The notes under the pieces were generated by a model. That model did no database searches and had not been told where the DNA came from. It was given only the letters and a program-made list of their open reading frames with translations. DNA of 18,925 nt. Source: Lentibacillus juripiscarius JCM 12147. GTDB taxonomy: Bacteria > Bacillota > Bacilli > Bacillales_D > Amphibacillaceae. The DNA is taken from NCBI GenBank assembly GCA_001311805.1, contig BBCA01000053.1:1-18925 (forward strand). Direction: 5' to 3'. Positions 1 to 7,124 of the stretch are shown in pieces. The translations under genes and the position numbers were made by a program. The number at the start of each line of letters is the position of its first letter. Within the stretch, counting starts at the first letter, position 1.

Positions 1-149
1 CTTTCAATTTGATATCGCGGGGCTGGAGTTATCGTCGGATGCTAAAGCATCTGACTTCCAACCTTTGACATCTATTTTGTCATACTGGCTGTTTTGTTCA
101 GTTTTCAAAGAGCAAATCATTGATGTTCTTTATTACGGTCAACTTTTTC
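1..149 (-). other. 5' leader of a 16S rRNA operon (16S gene lies beyond position 1)
   Basis: Read on the minus strand, this stretch contains TGCTCTTTGAAAACTGAACA (boxA-like antiterminator plus the sequence usual in Bacillaceae rRNA leaders and spacers; boxA core at 107-114). A small hairpin GATGC-TTTA-GCATC follows at about 39-52. Neither 16S sequence nor an ORF is visible, so the mature 16S gene should start just outside the window. The position directly downstream of ygxA matches the B. subtilis ygxA-rrnD arrangement. The leader identity rests on recognised motif wording, not on an alignment. Confidence 0.75.
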
Positions 150-178
150 ATTATACCAAATAACTGTTTTGGTGTCAA
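150..178 (-). promoter_or_regulatory. rrn promoter, gene-proximal (fourth of four tandem promoters)
   Basis: On the minus strand, -35 TTGACA (178-173) and -10 TATAAT (155-150) are both perfect sigma-A consensus, with a 17-nt spacer. The base 7 nt after the -10 is G (143), which suits initiation with GTP as described for B. subtilis rrn promoters. The boxA leader begins about 30 nt downstream. Confidence 0.85.
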
Positions 179-223
179 TAGTTATTTTAAGTTTATTTGT
201 TTCGCTGAAAAAGCGACTTTATT

Positions 224-252
224 AATATACCATCTTTCGAATCCAAAGTCAA
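224..252 (-). promoter_or_regulatory. rrn promoter, third of four tandem promoters
   Basis: On the minus strand, -35 TTGACT (252-247) and -10 TATATT (229-224) have a 17-nt spacer. The -10 is followed by AATAAA and then GTCGC, with the G at 217 as likely +1. The start region can fold into a small CGCT/AGCG hairpin. The -10 and start region closely copy those of the next promoter upstream, 85 bp away, which suggests a duplicated module. Confidence 0.8.
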
Positions 253-308
253 CAACTTTTTTACGTTTTCGAAAGGGGTTTACGGCGCTTTTTAAAGCGA
301 CGCTTATT

Positions 309-337
309 AATATAACATGGTTCCCTTGTTTACGCAA
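309..337 (-). promoter_or_regulatory. rrn promoter, second of four tandem promoters
   Basis: On the minus strand, -35 TTGCGT (337-332) and -10 TATATT (314-309) have a 17-nt spacer. The -10 is followed by AATAAGC and GTCGC, with G at 301 as the likely start. The -35 is less perfect than in the promoters downstream. The CGCTTT/AAAGCG sequence just after the start can form a hairpin. Confidence 0.65.
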
Positions 338-395
338 GAGGTAATTTTATAAGATTTCGTCGGTTAAATTCGGTATGATTTTTGCGACGGATATA

Positions 396-424
396 AATGT
401 ACCATGCATAGCATCATGAGTCAA
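396..424 (-). promoter_or_regulatory. rrn promoter, most distal of four tandem promoters
   Basis: On the minus strand, -35 TTGACT (424-419) and -10 TACATT (401-396) have a 17-nt spacer. It is followed after 7 nt by GTCGC (G at 388), the same start motif seen at the next two promoters. This shared motif is the main reason to accept it as real. The rest of 361-546 shows no gene and no clear terminator for ygxA. Confidence 0.55.
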
Positions 425-546
425 TAATTTTTCAAATTGAATGTACTGCAAAAACAAAAAATGATCCTTGGTGGAATGCAGACCTGCTGTGTCGCCCGCA
501 TCCACACCAACTTCCTGAAACAACACGGTTACTTTCCTCTATTATA

Positions 547-1418
547 TTATTCCTGATTGATTCGGTACCTGCGTCTGTACACACCTGCAACCTTTGTTTC
601 ACTTTTCTCCGTTACTAGGATGCCTTTTTCCGTTAAATAGTGCAATATCGCTGTCAGATCAACCGCATACGAAGCGATTTTCGGGTGATCCTTCAATTCT
701 TCACAGGACCATGCTTCTGTTCTTTCATCCATTATGTCCAATAGGTGCTTTGCTGATACCTTGGCCCTTCTGCTGATTGCAAAGTCAGCGGCAAGAATCA
801 TCAATTGTATACGCTTGGCAATAGGCTCGTCGCTTTCAATCAGTTCATCGTACAGTTTATATATTTCTGGGTCTGTTTCCTTCACTTGACTCCACAAGGT
901 CGCTTCCGGATGATAACCCTCCTCTACTACTGCAAGCCTTGCCAAATAATGCAGCGTATGAACCATTCTGCTGAAAGCATCCTTATACTGTTCTGACGCA
1001 TAAAGGTCTTTAACTTCACTATAACTTTTTAGCAGCTTGCCAAACTCCATTGTCTTGCGCAAATCCCGCTTTTCATGCGGAAACCTTCTTAACTGATCTT
1101 TCAAATTGAAATGTATTCATCCCGGTCAAATACTACCTTTCCAGCGAGAATCCACTCAACAGCTTTCCTATTCCCATTGGTATCAATCCATTTGTTGAGT
1201 GAACGCTCGGTCAATGTGAGCATTGCTGCTGTTTTGCCGTAAAACTCATAATGTTTTTCATGCCAGTCCGCATCCGAGGCCTTAACAACCACAAGCATAA
1301 TCACATCAAAATTATCGGTGATCGGACTGTCCGGTTTCGTCTTTTCAATCAAAATAATTCCCAATGTATTGGTATGATTTGCTTGTTCCTCGTATATCGG
1401 TTTGAATAATTTTTCCAT
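547..1418 (-). CDS. ygxA: YgxA-like nucleotidyltransferase-fold protein (one frameshift)
   Basis: Two overlapping minus-strand reading frames (1433-1101 and 1104-547) together give a protein of about 290 residues, the size of B. subtilis YgxA, a nucleotidyltransferase-like protein of unknown role next to an rRNA operon. The first part begins MEKLFKPIYEEQ; I place the start at the ATG at 1418, because GGAGGAAAGG lies just before it and makes the upstream in-frame ATG at 1433 part of the ribosome binding site. The frames join at about 1106-1107, where one T missing from the plus-strand TT run (reading CAATTTG for CAAATTTG on the coding strand) ends the first frame at ...EYISI. Restoring the base gives a continuous ...EYISNLKDQLRRFP. 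The C-terminal half is helical and charged and ends with YRRRYRINQE. Synteny with ygzB, perR and rrn supports the name. Confidence 0.85.
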
Positions 1419-1505
1419 TTGCCTTTCCTCCATTACCTTGAATACTATCTATTTCGTTATGATTGTGTGAAATCCTTTTTCCAAATCAAAAAATCATTTA
1501 AAATA

Positions 1506-1514
1506 TGCTATACT
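1506..1514 (+). promoter_or_regulatory. ygzB promoter, extended -10
   Basis: TGC followed by TATACT forms an extended -10 element (TG at 1506-1507). No good -35 is visible 17 nt upstream. The ribosome binding site AAGGAGG lies near 1530, before the ATG at 1547. Confidence 0.45.
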
Positions 1515-1546
1515 GACTTATGAAGCATAACAAGGAGGACACATAA

Positions 1547-1933
1547 ATGGCTGACAATCTGGTTTATTCCAGCAAAATAAACAAGATCCGCTCGTTTGCG
1601 CTTATTCTGATTTTCGTTGGATTTGCCGTTATGTATGGTGGGCTCTTGGCTAAAAAGATTGAATGGCTGATGCTGACATTATTTCTGTTTGGGGTTATGT
1701 TCATCTTATTAAGCTGTGTCGTTTATTTCTGGATTGGCATGTTATCCGCCAAGACTGTATCAATTGTTTGTCCAAGCTGTGAGAAGCCAACGAAAATGCT
1801 CGGACGCGTGGATGCATGCATGCATTGCAAGCAGCCGCTGACACTTGATAAGGAATTGGAAGGCAAGGAATTCGACGAAAAGTACAATAAACGGAAGTAT
1901 CGGAAACAAGCGAAGTCAAATAACGGGAATTAG
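1547..1933 (+). CDS. ygzB: YgzB family membrane protein with zinc-ribbon-like tail
   Basis: The 128-residue protein begins [20 protein letters not shown]. Two hydrophobic helices (about residues 15-35 and 42-66) are followed by a soluble tail containing two CxxC pairs, CPSC (about 76-79) and CMHC (about 92-95), a likely metal knuckle, and then the conserved [17 protein letters not shown] stretch typical of YgzB. B. subtilis YgzB is about 10 residues shorter; the extra residues here are a basic C-terminal tail. Function is unknown in the family (UPF0295, from memory). It is convergent with perR and shares a bidirectional terminator. A strong AAGGAGG precedes the ATG. Confidence 0.9.
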   Translation: MADNLVYSSKINKIRSFALILIFVGFAVMYGGLLAKKIEWLMLTLFLFGVMFILLSCVVYFWIGMLSAKTVSIVCPSCEKPTKMLGRVDACMHCKQPLTLDKELEGKEFDEKYNKRKYRKQAKSNNGN

Positions 1934-1936
1934 CAT

Positions 1937-1973
1937 AAAAAATCCAGCTTCCAAATGGAGGCTTGGATTTTTT
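1937..1973. terminator. Bidirectional terminator between ygzB and perR
   Basis: Arms AAAAAATCCA (1937-1946) and TGGATTTTTT (1964-1973) pair perfectly. An inner AGC-TCC/GGA-GCT stem continues toward the loop. A-run and T-run flanks let it work for both convergent genes. Confidence 0.85.
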
Positions 1974-2001
1974 CTTTGAGGGGGTGAAATTTAATTTTTT
2001 T

Positions 2002-2451
2002 CTAATGTTTCGCCGTTTCAGCCTGCTGACAGCTTTCACATGTACCGTAAATTTCCATTCGGTGATGACTCACATCAAAACCGGTAACCTGCTCTGCCAG
2101 TGACTCCACTTCATCCAGCGTCGGATAATGGAAGTCCTCAATTTTCCCGCACACCTCACAGATTATATGATAGTGCTCACTTGAATTGTAATCATAACGG
2201 CTTGATGAATCACCATAGGTTAATTCACGGACAAGCCCGGCTTCCCGAAGTACACGCAGGTTGTTATAAACAGTGGCCACACTCATATTAGGAAATTTAC
2301 TTTCCAAGGCTTTATAAATGTCATCAGCTGTTGGATGGATCATTGAATGAAGAAGATATTCAAGAACCGCATGACGTTGTGGTGTTATACGTACGCCAGA
2401 TTCTTTAAGTGTATTGATGGCTTGCTGCAGTCTTTCATCAGACACCGTCAT
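2002..2451 (-). CDS. perR: Peroxide stress regulator PerR (Fur family)
   Basis: This is a metal-dependent repressor that senses hydrogen peroxide by iron-catalysed histidine oxidation and controls oxidative stress genes. It closely follows B. subtilis Per[16 protein letters not shown] near the N-terminus, a winged helix with [20 protein letters not shown], then the regulatory metal ligands. Counting from the ATG at 2451, H39, D87, H93, H95 and D106 correspond to the B. subtilis H37, D85, H91, H93, D104 set; the aspartate at the last position favours PerR over Fur. Structural zinc cysteines are in CEVC and CESC. I prefer the ATG at 2451 to the GTG at 2460, because the G-rich AAAGTGGGG stretch suits it as ribosome binding site, but this is not certain. 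A near-perfect Per box just after the -10 indicates autoregulation. Confidence 0.95.
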   Translation of the reverse strand: MTVSDERLQQAINTLKESGVRITPQRHAVLEYLLHSMIHPTADDIYKALESKFPNMSVATVYNNLRVLREAGLVRELTYGDSSSRYDYNSSEHYHIICEVCGKIEDFHYPTLDEVESLAEQVTGFDVSHHRMEIYGTCESCQQAETAKH

Positions 2452-2496
2452 GCACCCCACTTTCTCATATATTCAGTCTCTAATAACATTCTTATA

Positions 2497-2511
2497 TTAT
2501 AATTCTTATAA
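2497..2511 (-). promoter_or_regulatory. Per box (PerR operator)
   Basis: TTATAATTCTTATAA matches the B. subtilis Per box TTATAATNATTATAA at all positions but one. It is a 7-1-7 style inverted repeat over the start site of perR, the expected place for autorepression. Confidence 0.85.
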
Positions 2512-2513
2512 TT

Positions 2514-2543
2514 AGTGTACCCGTTTACACGCTATCCTGTCAA
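2514..2543 (-). promoter_or_regulatory. perR promoter
   Basis: On the minus strand, -35 TTGACA (2543-2538) is followed by an 18-nt spacer and -10 TACACT (2519-2514). The Per box begins two bases after the -10, so bound PerR would cover the transcription start. Confidence 0.7.
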
Positions 2544-2581
2544 TATAAGTATATTTCCAACGTGACAATAATATTAATTAA

Positions 2582-2622
2582 AATACAAAAATGAGCGATT
2601 CATATGATGTAAATCACTCATT
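2582..2622 (-). terminator. Terminator of the dehydrogenase-adenosyltransferase operon
   Basis: On the minus strand, AATGAGTGATT pairs with AATCGCTCATT (one G-T wobble) and is followed by TTTTTGTATTTT. It begins a few bases after the stop of the adenosyltransferase gene. Confidence 0.8.
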
Positions 2623-2629
2623 CCCATCT

Positions 2630-3190
2630 TTAAATATCCGCTTTCAATGGTATTTCTTCTCCTTCCAACGACTGATTGACATACCTTGCCGCTACAAACA
2701 GAAAATCAGACAGGCGGTTCAAATACGAAATGACAAGCGGGTTGACGTCTTCCTGTTCATTCAGCGCAATCGCCTGTCGCTCGGCCCGACGTGCGACTGT
2801 CCTCGCCGTGTGCAGAGCACTGGAAGCAGAATGACCGGATGGCAAAATGAAATTGCGCAGTGGCTCAAGCTGTTTATCCCACGCATCGATTTGATCCTCG
2901 AGCTCCTGTATGTGCCCTTCTTTCAGTTTCCATTTCACTTCTTTATCATCTGGTGTCGCGAGTTCTGCACCTACATGAAACAAAATGGTCTGAATCCGGT
3001 GCATCTTCTCCAGGAACGTATCCTTATCCGCCCAGTCCACGCCGTTAAGAAAGCTTAGCCCAAGCCCAATCATAGAATTGGTTTCATCGCATGTCCCATA
3101 CGCTTCGACTCGGAGATCATGTTTCGCAACACGCTTGCCTGATATTAAGGATGTCTTCCCTTTGTCACCTGATCGTGTATAAATACGCAT
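2630..3190 (-). CDS. yvqK: PduO/MMAB-type ATP:cob(I)alamin adenosyltransferase
   Basis: The enzyme transfers the adenosyl group of ATP to cob(I)alamin to make coenzyme B12. The 186-residue length is usual for the PduO family. Signature segments are the N-terminal RIYTRSGDKGKTSL (ATP-binding), AYGTCDETNSMIGL, and the C-terminal helix with RTVARRAERQAIAL followed by INRLSDFLFVAARY-like sequence (here LNRLSDFLFVAARY). The start ATG has AGGGGG about 10 nt upstream, inside the end of the preceding dehydrogenase gene; with that gene's frame restored its stop lies only 2 nt before this ATG, so the two are probably translationally coupled. No cobalamin riboswitch is evident. No B12-dependent enzyme is seen in the window. 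Confidence 0.93.
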   Translation of the reverse strand: MRIYTRSGDKGKTSLISGKRVAKHDLRVEAYGTCDETNSMIGLGLSFLNGVDWADKDTFLEKMHRIQTILFHVGAELATPDDKEVKWKLKEGHIQELEDQIDAWDKQLEPLRNFILPSGHSASSALHTARTVARRAERQAIALNEQEDVNPLVISYLNRLSDFLFVAARYVNQSLEGEEIPLKADI

Positions 3191-3192
3191 GT

Positions 3193-4142
3193 TTAATACC
3201 CCCTGGTCACATCAATTTTATTTACATAGTCATCCCGGTTTCATTAAACATTTCAAGATTCTCCTCAAAAATAGCAAGGGCCCGGCGCTGGTAATGCGGT
3301 GATATCCCCGATATGTGCGGCGTTACCGTAACATTGTCCATTTGCCAGAATGGATGGCCTTCCGGTAATGGTTCCTCCTCAAAAACATCCAGCACCGCAT
3401 GGGCAATTTCCTTTTCTCGGAGCGCTTTTATCAAATCATTTTCACGGACAGCATCGCCGCGTCCCATATTAAGGAATATGGCACGATTTGGCATTACCCT
3501 GAATTCATCAAATGTAAAAAATTCCTTCGTTTCCGGGGTGCTTGGCAGGACAGATACAACAGCGTCCGCCTCAGGAAGGACACGTTCCAGCTCATCGTGT
3601 GTCACGTTCTGGTCCACATTCTCAACCGCCTTACCACTTCTCGATATGCCATACACCGTCATCCGGAATGCTTTAGCCAGCCGGGCGACTTCCTGCCCGA
3701 TCGCGCCTGTGCCAGCAATGACAAGCGTTTTCTCAGTCAGTTCCTGCATCCGTACAGAACGGTCCCACGTTTGTTCTGCTTCATTTTTCATTAGTTGTTT
3801 TTGCTGGCGAACGACTTGGAGAAGCATGGAAATAGCGTATTCAGCCATGGGCACTTTGTGGATTCCCCGTGCATTGGTGACGAGAATTCCCCGTTCTTTA
3901 ATTGCAGCAAATGGCAATCGATCAATGCCTGCTGAAAGTACCATAATCCACCGCAACCGAACGGCCTCGCTGATCAGCTCAGCAGTAAGATCCTCTCCAA
4001 ACGTAATGAAAATGTCCGCCCGCCCAATGTCCTGTTTTGCTTCATCCATATTCGCGCAAAAGATAAATGTTTCATCTGGATAATGTTCGCGTAGTCTAGT
4101 TCGATGTTTTTCAGAAATTTTTGCTGACGACAAAATGACCAA
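3193..4142 (-). CDS. D-isomer-specific 2-hydroxyacid dehydrogenase (frameshift near 3' end)
   Basis: This is an NAD(P)-dependent 2-oxoacid reductase of the D-hydroxyacid dehydrogenase family; the substrate cannot be told from sequence. The NAD motif GTGAIG is at residues 144-149, catalytic Arg228 is in NMGRGD, Glu257 in DVFEEEP and His276 in TPHISG. As read, the protein stops early at ...FNETGMTM (3222). One G missing from the run at 3234-3236 (CCC on plus) explains this: restoring it extends the protein by DDYVNKIDVTRGY, the usual family C-terminus, to a stop at 3193-3195. Start is TTG at 4142 (MVILSSAKIS), with AGGGGG 8 nt upstream. A TATAAT -10 at 4164-4159 and a cre-like palindrome lie upstream. 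First gene of a two-gene unit. Confidence 0.88.
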
Positions 4143-4158
4143 CGGAATGTCCCCCTCT

Positions 4159-4192
4159 ATTATAGCTACTATTTCTATGGTAAACGTTTTCG
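4159..4192 (-). promoter_or_regulatory. Dehydrogenase promoter with cre-like operator
   Basis: On the minus strand, -10 TATAAT is at 4164-4159. A 14-bp palindrome-like site, CGAAAACGTTTACC (4192-4179), sits over the expected -35 and matches the CcpA cre consensus TGWAANCGNTNWCA except at the two end bases. The -35 itself is poor. CcpA control is a guess. Confidence 0.4.
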
Positions 4193-4215
4193 GTTGAAAA
4201 TGCCATTGCGTTATG

Positions 4216-4246
4216 AAAAAAGCAGCCCTATCTGGACTGCTTCTTT
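4216..4246 (-). terminator. Terminator of bcp
   Basis: On the minus strand, AAGCAG (4242-4237) pairs with CTGCTT (4225-4220) and is followed by a run of Ts. It lies between the bcp stop and the dehydrogenase promoter. Confidence 0.75.
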
Positions 4247-4250
4247 CAGT

Positions 4251-4717
4251 TTATCCATTGTCGCGTAGAAATGCGAGCGCTTCTTCGACATGTCCGTCCA
4301 CTTTGACTTTACGGAACTCTTTCTGCAGATTGCCTTCTTTATCAATAATAAATGTGGAGCGTTCAATGCCGTAGTTTTCCTTGCCAAAGTTTTTCTTTAA
4401 CTTCCATACCCCGTAATCTTCGGCCACTTTATGTTCTTCATCCGCCAGCAATGTAAATGGCAATTCATGCTTATCGATAAACTTCTGATGACTTTCAGCA
4501 GGATCCGGCTTACGCCGATGATCACCGCATCGAGCTCGCCGAATGACTCCTGTGCGTCCCGGAAGTCACAAGCCTCATTTGTACAGCCTGGCGTCATGTC
4601 TTTTGGATAAAAATAGAGAACGACATGCTTGCCTCTGAAGTCAGACAGGCTCACTTCATTTCCGTTCTGATCCGGCAGCGTGAAATCTGGTGCTTGTTTG
4701 CCCAATTCTGTAGTCAT
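4251..4717 (-). CDS. bcp: Thioredoxin-dependent peroxiredoxin Bcp (one frameshift)
   Basis: Bcp (YgaF in B. subtilis) reduces hydroperoxides using thioredoxin. Two minus-strand frames join into about 155 residues, the normal length. The N-terminal part has PDFTLPDQNG, then YFYPKDMTPGCTNEACDFRD with peroxidatic Cys45 and resolving-type Cys50 five residues on. After ...AVIIGVS the frame breaks at 4507-4508 (GG on plus; one base missing). Restoring it gives PDPAESHQKFIDKHELPFTLL and then the DYGVWKLKKNFGKENYGIERSTFIID segment typical of Bcp. GGAGGG precedes the ATG by 8 nt. The channel gene lies 35 bp upstream on the same strand and may be co-transcribed. Confidence 0.93.
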
Positions 4718-4752
4718 ATTTCATCCCTCCATGAAAATTTCGATTATCTTCA

Positions 4753-5196
4753 CTATAGCATATCCGTATGCCTGTCTCTATCTTTGTGATTGGATTGCAC
4801 CAGTTTCAGAACAAACGCAGCCGGCAAAACATAGCCAATCAACGCTTGTATTAGCGCAATTAGCCTGCCGATGCCAATGGGTGTAATGTCCCCATACCCA
4901 ATTGTCAAAACAGTAACACCGCTGAAATAGATGGAATGAACAAGAGACCCGAATACACTGACTTCCCTCAGTTCACCATTCTCAACCAGCAAAATATGAT
5001 TCATCGATAAAATAAAATACACCAACGCGAAGCCAATGATTACAATCAGGTAAATAACCAGCAGCGTATAAAAAATTTCAGCAGAAAAACGGCTGTCCCG
5101 CATATTGCGAAATCGTTCACCGTGAATAAAGCCAATAATGCTGGCTGTAACGATGATGATAATGGCCGTCATCACAATCCAAGAAATAATATCCAT
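4753..5196 (-). CDS. Two-helix potassium channel family protein
   Basis: The 147-residue membrane protein has an N-terminal helix (about 5-25), a second helix (about 42-65), a re-entrant pore with TVLTIGYGDITP (about 97-108; TIGYGD is the K+ selectivity filter) and a final helix (about 111-132). The short basic tail lacks an RCK/TrkA-N domain, so gating would differ from YugO-type channels. The pore and flanking helices fit the Ion_trans_2 family. The ribosome binding site (GGGGCGGGG before ATTGTATG) is unusual but G-rich. It lies upstream of bcp in the same orientation and divergent from hemL. Confidence 0.88.
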   Translation of the reverse strand: MDIISWIVMTAIIIIVTASIIGFIHGERFRNMRDSRFSAEIFYTLLVIYLIVIIGFALVYFILSMNHILLVENGELREVSVFGSLVHSIYFSGVTVLTIGYGDITPIGIGRLIALIQALIGYVLPAAFVLKLVQSNHKDRDRHTDML

Positions 5197-5320
5197 ACAA
5201 TCCCCGCCCCGTCACTATCCTATGCTTATCCACACTATGAATTGCCTTTTATTTTTAAAGATTTGCTGGGACCACACCTAAAGCGGGTTCTAGTATCGTA
5301 TGGATAGCGGTGAATGCCAT

Positions 5321-5349
5321 TTGTTCCTGATTTTTGATATAGTTATAGT
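5321..5349 (+). promoter_or_regulatory. hemL promoter candidate
   Basis: -35 TTGTTC (5321-5326) and -10 TATAGT (5344-5349) are separated by 17 nt. A second possible pair, TTGATA (5334-5339) and TAGAAA (5357-5362), also has a 17-nt spacer but a poorer -10. Confidence 0.45.
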
Positions 5350-5366
5350 TGTAGACTAGAAACATA

Positions 5367-5389
5367 GGTTTTTCCGTATGGGAAAGACC
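5367..5389 (+). promoter_or_regulatory. Inverted repeat in the hemL leader
   Basis: Arms GGTTTTTCC (5367-5375) and GGAAAGACC (5381-5389) pair over 9 bp with one G-T wobble around a 5-nt loop. No T-run follows, so it is not a terminator. It lies between the likely promoter and the AGGAGG ribosome binding site, where it could be an operator or an mRNA-stabilising hairpin. Confidence 0.5.
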
Positions 5390-5413
5390 ATGTGAAGCAG
5401 GAGGCATTATTTA

Positions 5414-6708
5414 ATGGATTTTACTACTTCAAAAACATTGCACGAAGAAGCACTTGACCACATTGTCGGCGGTGTCAATTCACCATCGCGCGCTACAAGG
5501 GTGTTGGCGGCGGCACACCGGTGTATATGGAAAGTGCAAAAGGCGCCTATTTTTGGGATGTCGACGGCAATAAGTATATTGATTATTTGGGAGCGTACGG
5601 CCCAATCATCACCGGCCATGCCCATCCGCACATCGCGGAAGCCATTAGCCATGCCGCTTACAACGGCGTTCTGTACGGGGCACCGACAAAACTCGAAAAC
5701 ACATTCGCTAAAATGCTGAAATCAGCTATTCCATCCCTGGAAAAAGTCCGGTTTGTCAATTCCGGAACGGAGGCTGTTATGACAACCGTCCGAGTCGCCC
5801 GTGCCTATACGGGTCGGAATAAAGTGATTAAGTTTTCCGGCTGCTATCACGGTCATTTTGATTCTGTCCTGGTGGAAGCAGGATCCGGACCGGCGACATT
5901 GGGAACACCAGATTCAGCGGGGATCCCGCAGGATGTTGCCAAGGATGTCATCACCGTTACATTTAATGATCTGGAATCGTTCAGACAAGCAATGGAGCGC
6001 TGGGGTGATGAGGTTGCAGCCGTACTTGTCGAACCGCTTGTCGGCAACTTCGGTATTGTCACACCAAAAGAAGGTTTTCTGGAAGGTGTTAATACAATAA
6101 CACATGATGCCGGAGCCCTTGTCATTTATGACGAAATCATCACCTCTTTCAGATTCACTTATGGCAACACACAACAGCTGTATGGCATTGAACCGGATAT
6201 GACAGCAATGGGCAAAATTATCGGCGGCGGACTGCCCATCGGCGCCTACGGGGGACGCCAGGACATTATGGAGCAAGTAGCCCCGCTCGGACCAGCATAT
6301 CAAGCTGGAACGATGGCCGGAAACCCTGCGTCAATGGCTGCAGGTATCGCCTGTCTGGAAGTGCTTCAACAAGATGGTGTCTATGAGAAACTGGACCGGC
6401 TTGGCGAACGGCTGGAAATAGGCATAGTTGAAAAAGCATCGGAGTACGGGATTCCAATTTCTGTAAATAGGATGTGCGGTGCAATGACCGTTTACTTTGG
6501 CGGAGATACCGTGGAAAATTACGAACAAGCTGAAGCCACCGACGGCGAAGCCTTTGCACAGTTTTTCCATCTCATGCTGAATCAGGGTATCAATTTGGCC
6601 CCATCCAAGTTTGAGGCGTGGTTTTTGACGACCGAGCATACGGAAAGTGATATTGATGCAACCATTGAAGCTGCCGGAAAAGCATTTGCAGCTATGGCGG
6701 AAAAATAA
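5414..6708 (+). CDS. hemL: Glutamate-1-semialdehyde 2,1-aminomutase (one frameshift)
   Basis: This PLP enzyme converts glutamate-1-semialdehyde to 5-aminolevulinate, the C5 route precursor of haem. Synteny matches the second B. subtilis copy, gsaB (ygaE). The true start is ATG 5414 ([20 protein letters not shown]) with AGGAGG 9 nt upstream. A missing T at about 5494 (GCTACAAG for GCTTACAAG) shifts the frame after NSPSRA; restoring it gives [14 protein letters not shown] and joins the long frame to 6708, about 431 residues in all, the usual length. Visible features are the [20 protein letters not shown] segment, CYHGHFD, the aspartate of VIYDEII, and the PLP lysine in [16 protein letters not shown]. 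The other haem genes are not in the window. Confidence 0.95.
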
Positions 6709-6799
6709 ATTTAATTTGGATGTCGGATCATCGGTTTCCAATTAATGTAAATTTATGTCCCGTTTGCGATATGGGCTGTTTACTTACTTATGTTGACAC

Positions 6800-6845
6800 A
6801 GAAGGCAGAGTATTCCTTTGAAGGAGTGTTCTGCCTTCTTTTTTT
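6800..6845 (+). terminator. Terminator of hemL
   Basis: AGAAGGCAGA (6800-6809) and TCTGCCTTCT (6830-6839) form a perfect 10-bp stem. An inner TCCTT/AAGGA stem closes the loop, and seven or more Ts follow. Confidence 0.85.
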
Positions 6846-6870
6846 ATTATAATCGTTATGGGGGCCGGAA

Positions 6871-6890
6871 AAGTGTCACAGGACACCTTT
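6871..6890. repeat. Short palindrome, possible REP-like element
   Basis: GTGTC-ACAG-GACAC forms a 5-bp stem with a tetraloop, flanked by AAA and TTT that can partly extend it. It is not followed by a T-run. It may be a dispersed palindromic element, but no second copy is seen in this window. Confidence 0.3.
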
Positions 6891-6926
6891 AATGAACGGC
6901 ATTCGATTATACTTATGAAGGGTGTG

Positions 6927-6998
6927 TCACGCGAGTTTGGGGGTTTTCGCGCGAGTTTCGGGTGCTCGCGCGCGACTTTCTCGATTTTCACGCGAGTA
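6927..6998. repeat. Array of four CGCGAG repeats, period 20-21 bp
   Basis: The core CGCGAG (CGCGAC in the third unit) starts at 6930, 6950, 6971 and 6991. It is preceded by TC(A/G) and followed in most units by TTT and a G-rich stretch. The array lies between the convergent hemL and ygaD terminators. The rest of 6709-7124 contains those terminators, a small palindrome, and no supportable gene. Confidence 0.75.
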
Positions 6999-7077
6999 TA
7001 TAATCCCCTCACCAGTTTGTAGCTTTTAAAGATGAAGATTTTTGCGTTGCTCTCGCTCGATTTGGCACCAAAAGGTT

Positions 7078-7111
7078 AAAAAGCTCCCCCACATCACTCG
7101 TGGAAGAGCTT
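7078..7111 (-). terminator. Terminator of ygaD
   Basis: On the minus strand, AAGCTCTTCCAC pairs with GTGGGGGAGCTT (G-T wobbles inside), and TTTT follows. It lies 14 nt after the ygaD stop. Confidence 0.85.
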
Positions 7112-7124
7112 CCCTAAATCAGGT

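Noticed and set aside
120..344. 74-codon plus-strand ORF over the rrn promoters
   Set aside because: It has no ribosome binding site and no protein-like composition, and it overlaps three clear opposite-strand promoters.
3313..4083. Long plus-strand ORF opposite the hydroxyacid dehydrogenase
   Set aside because: It is a Ser/Arg-rich antisense shadow of a clear enzyme gene.
5226..5234. Isolated perfect DnaA box upstream of the channel gene
   Set aside because: It is a single site without neighbours, so it is not treated as a functional cluster.
6847..6861. Second Per box (TTATAATCGTTATGG)
   Set aside because: It matches 11 of 14 positions but lies just after a terminator in a convergent region with no gene to control.
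6788..7012. 74-codon minus-strand ORF over the CGCGAG array
   Set aside because: Its sequence is produced by the terminator and repeats; no start signal or family likeness.
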